NCBI GenBank assembly: GCA_027625915.1
Contig: JANTQA010000023.1
Coordinates: forward strand, 4,030,001-4,094,000
Length of the DNA: 64,000 nucleotides
Source: Anaeramoeba flamelloides
Taxonomy: Eukaryota > Metamonada > Anaeramoebidae
Reading direction: 5' to 3'
Notes under the pieces: generated by a model
What the model was told of the DNA's origin: nothing
The model's input: the letters and a program-made list of their open reading frames with translations, nothing else
The model's database searches: none
Translations under genes and position numbers: made by a program
Part shown: in pieces, positions 56,451 through 64,000 of the stretch
Position numbering within the stretch: the first letter of the stretch is position 1
Layout: every line of letters begins with the position of its first letter

Positions 56451-57551
56451 ATTTAATTACAGATTTTTTGTTATCGTGATAACTTGGGCAAGATTATAAC
56501 ACTTTTCTTTTTTCAAGAATTTTTCATCAAAAGATTTTAAATTGAGACGATAGTGTGAAAGTTTATATTTTCGTGGGGATAGGTTGAAAAGTTACTGATC
56601 AATTTTTTTTCCATTAAATTTTTTAAATTAAAATGAAAGGTTTGTTGTTTTTTCAAAGTTCAATGAACTCAAGAAAGTGTTAAAACTAAAACCTGAAGAA
56701 CTGGTCAAAAAGAATCTTAATTAGAATCATTAAACGTTAGTTGTTAATTGATTTATTTATTAGGTGGTTGATCTTTTATTTTATCCCTCGCATTATTCCA
56801 AAATTTTCAATCACTTCAAAATGATCTTTTTTTATCCAAATTTTGACATTTTGTGTTGATGAAGAATTTTGTTTTCACAAAGTATTGAATATTTAGTTTG
56901 AAAACATTCTACCTGTAATTGGTCTGAGTTTGGTTGAATTCTTGATCCAAAGATTGTTCTTTATTTTCCAAATTTTTTTATTTTAAAAAAACTTTGGATT
57001 TTTACCATCATTGCAAAATTTGAGACTAAGAACAATTTTAAATCAAATAATAGAATTTTTTATTGAGTTTTCTTTAAAATAGATGATTGTAGAATCAATG
57101 AAACAAAATTCTCATTCAGCTTTTCTTCGTCAAAGATCAAAAAACCATAATTCACTTTTACATACCTAATCTAAAATTCTAAAAAACGAAAATCCCAATA
57201 AAAGATTCTTTTAAGAATTAAATCATTGAAATTGACTTTGATTTATAAAGAAATTTTGGCAAAGCCAATGTAAAACTTTTGTTTAATTTATTTTTCAACA
57301 AAGAATATTTGACGGTCCTTTGATGTTAACAAGAACAGCTTTGTGTCTTTAATAAAACTCACCTTTTTATAGCTTTGTAAATTTTTGCCATTTTTGTAAA
57401 ATCGACATTTTAGAATCGCCTTATATTGAAGATCCTTCCAAACTTGTTGATCATTTCGATTTTTAACTTGTTTTAATTTTCTCTGAAATGTTTTCTCTAA
57501 TTAACAAAACCAGACACAAAGTGAGAATACAAATCGATCCTTTTAACATAA

Positions 57552-58370
57552 CTGTCAAATCTAAAACCCGGAAATTTCTGAAACCCGGTAATTCCATTTT
57601 TCTGATCAATTGAAAATATTAGTAAAAAGTCAAAAATATACTCCAATTTTACAGACAATTAACCTAATTACCCAGCAACTTATAACCTTTCCAATTGGGA
57701 TATTGGTTAAATATTCTGAATCCACCATTTTTAACTCTTTGGTGAATTCAGAAATTAAAAAAATCCAAAATTTGTAAAATTAATTGAGAACAGTACTGAA
57801 AATTGAAAAACAAATTTGCGATTTTCCCTGTAGATAAATTCTAAATTTATTAGGAATCATCTTTTTAAGAATTTTTTTGTTATTGCATTTATGAAATAAG
57901 AGTTTTATTTACTTTATATCTTTCTTTTAATAATTTTTTCAAAATTTTCAATTTCTATTGATAACCTTAGAGGATTTATTTTTTGACAAAATTGTTTTCA
58001 TAATTTTATGAAAATTTACAATAATCAAACACCTTTCTCAAATTCAAATTCTCTTCAAATCTTTTAAAAGTATGAAAATGTTTTTTATTTCTAAATTTAA
58101 AATCAAAAGTGGATTTTCATTTTCAGTAATGTTCTCGATTAATTTTACAAATTTTGGATTTTTTTGATTTCTGAATTCACCAAAGAGTTAAAAATGGTGG
58201 ATTCAGAATATTTAACCAATATCCCAATTGGAAAGGTTATAAGTTGCTGGGTAATTAGGTTAATTGTCTGTAAAATGGGAGTATATTTTTGACTTTTTAC
58301 TAATATTTTCAATTGATCAGAAAAATGGAATTACCGGGTTTTAGAAATTTCCGGGTTTTAGATTTGACGG
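57552..58370. mobile_element. Foldback element with 252-bp near-identical arms
   Basis: The left arm 57552-57803 and right arm 58119-58370 are inverted repeats with only about half a dozen differences by eye. The tips are CTGTCAAATCTAAAACCCGG and CCGGGTTTTAGATTTGACGG. TAA lies outside both tips (57549-57551 and 58371-58373), which fits the TWA target duplication of PIF/Harbinger elements, although the tip sequence alone does not prove the superfamily. The 315-bp spacer has no ORF. High arm identity suggests a recent insertion or arm correction. Confidence 0.88.
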
Positions 58371-58851
58371 TAAATAGGAAAATTCAAAATTTTCCAAAAT
58401 GAAAAAATGGTTTCTTTTTAAAAATTTTCTTAATAATTGGAAAAAGTGAAATTAAGGAGAAATGGAAAATTATTATTAACAATCAAAAACTTTATAGTTT
58501 TATCAAATTTTGTTCTTCTGACAGCAATTTATATTTGATCAGTTGAGTTTTTGAAAAAAATAAAATACTCAAATTAAATAAATCTTTCTTGTTATTATTT
58601 GACAGAATACTAATTCAACCCTTGGGGGGTTGACGGTTTTATTACTCCACAGAATTCCCTGATTCAGGATACCTTCAAAATAAAAAATCACAGAAAAGTC
58701 TTCGAGTTTCCTTCTTGAAAATTAATCACTGACAAAAAGAAAACATGATGAAAACAAGCGATATTTTATTAATTTCCAACACTTAATATAAGCAAACAAA
58801 ATTGAAAAAAAATAAATAAAAATAATTATTTATTTTATCTTTGTTTGCAGA

Positions 58852-61800
58852 ATGCACAAACTGAAAAACAAACCAAAAGGAAATCGAAAAAAAAATCCGA
58901 AAAAAAGGATTTCTCTTGGGAATAATGTACCCAGAGAACCAAACTTTCAACTCAAAAACCAAAAAAGCCGGAGCAACGATGATTTGTTACTTGGTTATAA
59001 GAGGAGACAAACACAAACATACAAAATCAAAGTAATTCAAAAGAAGAAAGGAAACTATGGTTCCATCGGGCTAATGGGTAACCCAAGAATCGTTCGCAAT
59101 GGAAAGGTAGTTGTTGTTAACAGGAGGCAAAACACAGAGGTCCAACAATCACCATCAAACCAATTGGTGAAAAATCGAGGTTTCTCACGCAAAATCAAAC
59201 AAAAATATTCAAACCAAAAGAAATTAAAAAAAAAAATAATCTTCACAAACAAAACCAAAAAGAAAATTTCAAAGAGAATTCAGGGAAATGTGATCAATTC
59301 TCCTTGTCTAAAAGATAAAAAGAAAAGTAGAGGGACTAAACAGGATTTGAAGAGATATTCAAAAAGCATGATTGACCTTAATTTCTATGAAGGCAATCAT
59401 GAGAAAAAAAACGGTAAGGGACAAAAGGCGGGAAAAGGAAAGGAAAACGTTCTTGTGGCAAAAACAAATTCAAATCACCACAAAAATCAAAAACAAAAAC
59501 AAAAACAAATACTAATACAAACACAAGAACAACAACAACAAGAACAACAAGAACAAGAACAACAACAAAAACAACAAAAACAACAACAAAACGATGAACA
59601 ACTTTTTGTATTTTCCGATTCCGATGAACAAGGAGATACAAACCGAAAAGAGGATCCCCAAGAATATAAAAAAGGTGGCTACCACCCAACAAAACCAGGA
59701 GAAATCTTTAAAAAGCGATACAAAGCCATTATGAAATTAGGATGGGGATTCTTTTCAACAGTCTGGCTTGTCGAGGACATTATTTATGGAGGTAAATTAG
59801 TCCGAACAAAAACAGGCAAAATTGTCAAAAAGGAAAAATATCTGGCTTTGAAAATAGTGAAATCATCAAAAGCCTATTCAAAGATCTCTGTTGATGAGAT
59901 CCAAATTTTATTAAAAGTTACAAAAGAAGACTCTTTTGAAAATTCAAATATCGTTGAGTTGATTGATCATTTTTTACACCAAGGGCCAAATGGAAAACGT
60001 AATTATTAATTTTTCTCATTTTGATTTTTTTTTTTTTTTTTTTTTTTTAGAAATTTTAAATTCCTTTCTTAATAATTTCCTCTCCTTTTTGAGAATAAAA
60101 ATTTTCATTTCGACTTTTAACGTGTTATATAAAAATGAACCACTTTTCAACAAAAACTTCGCCTTATAAATCTTTCACGAATTATTCACATTTTTAATTG
60201 GTGTCTAAAACATTTTTTTTCTCTCTCATTTTTGATCAGAACGCCACTCTCAATTAAAGTATTAATTAAAAAGATTACAAACCACTCCAATGTTGTCACA
60301 GTTCTGAAATATAACCTTTCTTAAAAAAATGTCAAAAAGGAAAAAAAAATTGTCAAATGAAAAAAAATTTCAAAACTCCTTTAATTGAACAATGAGGGCG
60401 AAAAGGAAAATTTTTTAAATGATTTTAATACTTATTGTTTGCTGATTAATGTAGACGTACGTAACAGAAACACTTCAAACTTGACTAGTACCTATTGTTA
60501 AAATATTAAAGCCAATTTCTCATTAAGAAAAAAATCATCACATCAAAAAAAAAACATAAAAAATTCACTTTTTATTGAGGTTTACAATTACAATATCATA
60601 TTTAGAAAATTTAATATACTTAAATTTTGGTTTCGTTTGATGATTTAGGATTCTGTTTTAATTCTAAGAATCAGTCTAATTTTTGGACTTGGTTTTGATT
60701 TTATAATAAAGGAAAAAAATAAGTAAAATAATATTTGAAAATGAGAACTTTTTGAGACTATTTTACAAGCAAAATCAATTTGAAAATTTTTTTAAATTTA
60801 AAAATTGTTTTCTGGAACGATAGGGTCTTTCTTTCTGAGATATTACTGATAAATTCAAAAATACATTTCAGAATTTAACCTTCCTTTTCCATTTTTTTTT
60901 TTTTTTTTTAATTTTTCGGATTGGTTTTGAATAAAGACATTTATTGTTCTCAATGAAAAGAAACTTTGTCAATAAGCCGATCTTCTAAATATTCTTTGTT
61001 TAGAAATTTTTTTAAAGTCAAGATCATCAGATTTCTGAAACCAAAATTTAACTAATAAAACCTTTTAACTTATTTGAATTTATCAGTACCAATGATAATT
61101 AGCAACATTTTTTGGCCAAAGTTCTAGGAATTAAATTAACCTTGGAATAGTTACTGAGAACAAAGAAAGAAAAAATCGTAAAATTTTGATATTTAGGAGT
61201 TTGTCTATCTTATTCTCACGATTGAATAACTTGAAACTTCTTTTATTTTAATTTTATTTTCCCGTTCAAAAAAGGAGTTTTTTTTTATACAAAAAATAAT
61301 TTTCAAAAATTGATAATTCGTTTTTTTTTAAAATAAAAAAAAAGCTGAAAAATTGAAAATGAAATTTCTTTTTTTTTTTGAATAACTCTATTTAAAACCA
61401 ACTTTCAGAATTATACCATGACTATTATTTTTTTTTTTAGAAAATTTTATGCAAATTTGAAAAATTTATAGCAAGTATTTGGTAAAATGGCCAAAATAAA
61501 ATTGATATATCATTCAAATAAAACTGGACCACAATTTAAAAGTTTATATTATTTTGCAATTTCTTTTAAATTTAGTTTTTTTAAAAGAATAAAACTTTTT
61601 TTCCAAAATAATTTCTTTAATTCAATATTAATTCCAATAGTGATATTATTTTATAAAATTCTATTTATTAATAAAACCCTATCTTGTTTATACATTTGTA
61701 TTAAATAAAAAATTCAAAAAAAAGTAACACACATACAAGAGTAAACAGGAATGTTGTAAAAAATAGAGTTTGTGCACCGATAAGGAAAAAAAAAAAAAAA

Positions 61801-62773
61801 AGTATGATTAATGCTTTATTTACAACTAAGTACGTAAGTGCATCTTTCAACTTCCGAGTGTATCAATGTATTGAGAATTGTAATATAAAAATCATTTTTT
61901 AACTAAATACGTTAATCATTTAATAAATAGGAAATCAAATATATCCTAGTACAAATTATTTACATATCAATGAAAAAAAAAAAAAAAATGGAAATCAAAA
62001 AAAAATGAAAAAATCGAAAAAAGAAAAAATCAAAAACAATTTCATTTTTTATTGATTTCGTTTGTATAATTTTTAATTTGTTTTCTTTGTTATGATTGAA
62101 TCTCATCTTCAATTTTTCTGTTATATATTTTATTTTTTAAATTTTTTTATTGCAAATTCAAATTTTTTTCAAGAAATTTCCAAAATTAATTTTAATATAC
62201 CTTGATTTAGATTTAGAAAATCCAATATTTTTTGGAATTTTTTTTCAGCAATAATGATTATTTGGATCATTTTATTTGATTTTAAAATGAATTTTTTTCG
62301 AGTCACTATTAAAAAACCAAAAATATTTTATGAACTTGATTTTAAATTTTTTCAATATATTTTATTTTTCTTTGGGTTGTATTTTTTGTAGTTTTTTTTT
62401 TTTTTATATTTCGAAAATTTAATCCCTTTAACTTTAATCTTTGAAACTATATTCTTTGTTTTTGCTTATTTTGATAAAATTATTTGAAAAACGAGTTTTG
62501 AAAACAAATTTGTAAAAAAAGGTTTTTAGAAAAATAAAAAAAAAATTAAAAAGCAAATGGTAAACAAAATTCAAGTCAATTTCTTGTTTAATCTCATCCA
62601 AAAAAAAAACAAAAAAAGGAAACAGAATACCTATTTTCAAAAATTACTTTAATTAGTTTTTTTTTCATTCTTGATTATAAACAAGTTTCTTTGGAAAGGG
62701 TATATTTCTTGTCTGGTATGATAACAAGAAGAGTATGATTATTAAATAAACGAGAGAAAGGGATTTTGAGCTG

Positions 62774-62811
<38 letters not shown>

Positions 62812-64000
62812 CTATTTGTAAAAAGAACAAAAGTAAACCAAAATTGAATCTAATTTTTTCGTTTATTTGAACCATTTTTTTTATTTAAATGCTTAGTATT
62901 ATTAAATTCTGTTTTTAATCAAGAAATTTGTTTAACTGAGTGGACCATTTAAATTAATCAAAGAGAACATATAATAAAATAGACCTAAAATTATGTATAT
63001 TTTTAACAAATCTTTTTTTTTTTCCAAGAAATAAAAAAAAAAAATAAATTGAAAATTTAAATTCACTTTTCAGTAAATCCAAAAGAAATTAACCTTAATT
63101 CATAACATTACATTTGATAAATGCCAATTACTAATTTTTTTTATAACATTATTCTATTTTTTTTACCTTTATTTCTCAAAATTACTGAATTTAGATATAT
63201 GTCTGGTTTTTGAATTTCTTGATCAAAAAAATTTATTAAACTTGCTTGACAAATATGGACCAAATGGGTTACCAATTGATTTAATCAAAGTTATAACGAA
63301 ACAGATTTTAATTGGTCTAGAGCATCTTCATTCCAAATGCCGAATTATACACACGGATATCAAGCCAGAAAATATTATGCTCTATAACCGAATTGGCACG
63401 ATACCTTCAAGATACCAAAAGAAATTTAATAAAGCTATAAAAGAAATTAATAAAAATTCAAACAGTGGCACGGGGAATACTATCAAACACGGCAACAAAA
63501 GCAACAGCAACAATAAAAGTAAACCCACAAACGATAACAAAATAGTTGAGAATAATAAGGAATTGGAGGAGGAGAATAAACAAAATATTACAAGAATTGA
63601 AGAAAATAACGAATCATTATGTTTTGATGACTTTACTAATATAAATAAAGAAATTAACGAAGAGATGAAAACATACAAAATAAGGGATAATGATAATAGG
63701 ATCTTGAAAAAGTTAGCAAAAGAAAATTATCAAAAAAAAACAAAAACAATTAAAAATGGTCTTTCCAAATTAGTACGAAATGAAAAAAAGCCAACCAATG
63801 AAAATAATCAAAGCAATTCAAGCGAAATGAAACTCTCTTCACAAATGATCAAAAAAATTAAATGCAAAATTGTTGATTTAGGAAATGCTTGCTGGGAAGG
63901 GCGGCAATACTCATCCAAAATCCAAACACGAGAATACCGAAGCCCAGAGGTGATCTTAGGGCAAAGGTATAATTGCACTGTGGATATATGGTCATTGGGA
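58852..64000 (+). CDS. SR-protein kinase (SRPK), partial at window end
   Basis: Exon 1 58852-59998 and exon 2 63195 to beyond 64000. Splicing C|AT restores GPNGKHICLVFEFLD, the SRPK core. Residues 1-280 are a Lys/Arg-rich basic tail with a long Gln/Lys tract (about 205-250). The kinase starts near 280 (GGYHPTKPGEIFKKRY). The Gly-rich loop is KLGWGFFSTVWLV (about 293-305), the catalytic Lys is in LALKIVK (about 332), the HRD-equivalent is HTDIKPEN (435-442), the DFG-equivalent is DLGNACW (610-616, diagnostic of SRPK), then QTREYRSPEVILG and VDIWSLG. An about 160-residue Asn/Lys/Glu-rich spacer splits the two lobes, as in all SRPKs, where it anchors the kinase in the cytosol. Known role: phosphorylates Arg-Ser dipeptides of SR splicing factors. 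TTTGCAG immediately before the ATG suggests a 5'-UTR intron or an upstream exon. Confidence 0.93.
59999..63194 (+). other. SRPK intron 1
   Basis: 3.2-kb intron, donor GTAATT, acceptor GAATTTAG, phase 1. It holds poly-T runs and a TA microsatellite (62777-62803). A 73-codon Lys/Phe/Ile-rich ORF (61487-61708) has no recognisable feature. I see no definite transposon ends. Confidence 0.85.
62777..62803. repeat. (TA)n microsatellite
   Basis: About thirteen TA units inside the SRPK intron. Confidence 0.85.

Larger units (their letters stand above)
52668..58851. other. Gene-free region with foldback elements
   Basis: Between the XPO1 and SRPK genes. It holds the minus-strand copy of a dispersed repeat (54427-54898), two foldback elements (55697-56125 and 57552-58370) and a relative of the 46.5-kb foldback (56244-56450). 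No gene is supported; ORFs such as 53450-53674 and 54044-54226 have random AT-rich composition. Confidence 0.6.

Noticed and set aside
58834-58856. AG directly before the ATG of SRPK and of the 37-kb RGG gene as a trans-splicing (spliced-leader) site
   Set aside because: The XPO1, SKICH and 33.6-kb genes do not show it consistently, and ordinary 5'-UTR introns explain it. No leader gene is visible.
61487-61708. 73-codon ORF in the SRPK intron
   Set aside because: Phe/Ile/Lys-rich composition typical of AT-rich random frames, no motif, and it lies within an intron confirmed by kinase homology on both sides.
1-64000. CRISPR arrays, bacterial operons, rRNA genes, LTR elements
   Set aside because: No regularly spaced direct repeats with unique spacers, no Shine-Dalgarno-led gene clusters, no rRNA sequence, and no long terminal direct repeats or integrase/capsid motifs were seen.

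Overview
The window is very AT-rich eukaryotic nuclear DNA (long poly-A/poly-T tracts, GT-AG introns, poly(A)-tailed retroelements) from what looks like a single-celled protist. The lineage cannot be fixed from the sequence. An AT-rich anaerobic or amoeboid/flagellate protist such as an Anaeramoeba-type genome is my guess only. Genes are sparse and several kilobases apart. Most of the space between them, and the longest introns, hold old LINE fragments and non-autonomous inverted-repeat (MITE/foldback) elements.

Layout. 1-4.5 kb: gene-free, with two antisense LINE remnants and one decayed palindromic MITE. 4.55-13.8 kb (minus): one nine-exon gene that I assembled from phase-compatible exons; it encodes a 1432-aa helical (ARM/HEAT-like) protein that I do not recognise. 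13.8-22.2 kb: gene-free, with LINE fragments, a dispersed repeat and an inverted-repeat element. 22.2-26.7 kb (plus): an intronless 1487-aa protein with two SKICH domains, a long array of helical repeats and a C-terminal zinc finger, in strikingly G/C-ending codons unlike every other gene here. 26.7-33.6 kb: MITEs, a second copy of the dispersed repeat, and an internally deleted LINE with both ends, a 16-bp target-site duplication and two palindromic MITEs inside it. 33.6-37.4 kb (plus): two small Arg/Gly-rich proteins, probably RNA-binding. 41.7-52.7 kb (plus): complete exportin-1 (XPO1/CRM1) in four exons, with a 6.8-kb second intron packed with transposable elements. 52.7-58.9 kb: gene-free, with three foldback elements. 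58.9 kb to the window end (plus): the first two exons of an SR-protein kinase (SRPK), cut by the window edge.

The genes do not form an operon or obvious cluster. Exportin-1, SRPK and the two RGG proteins all belong to RNA processing or nuclear transport, but this proximity may be chance. Exon junctions for XPO1 and SRPK are supported by protein homology. Those of the unrecognised minus-strand gene rest on splice signals plus unbroken reading phase across eight introns. All family names are from memory of conserved motifs; no database search was run.
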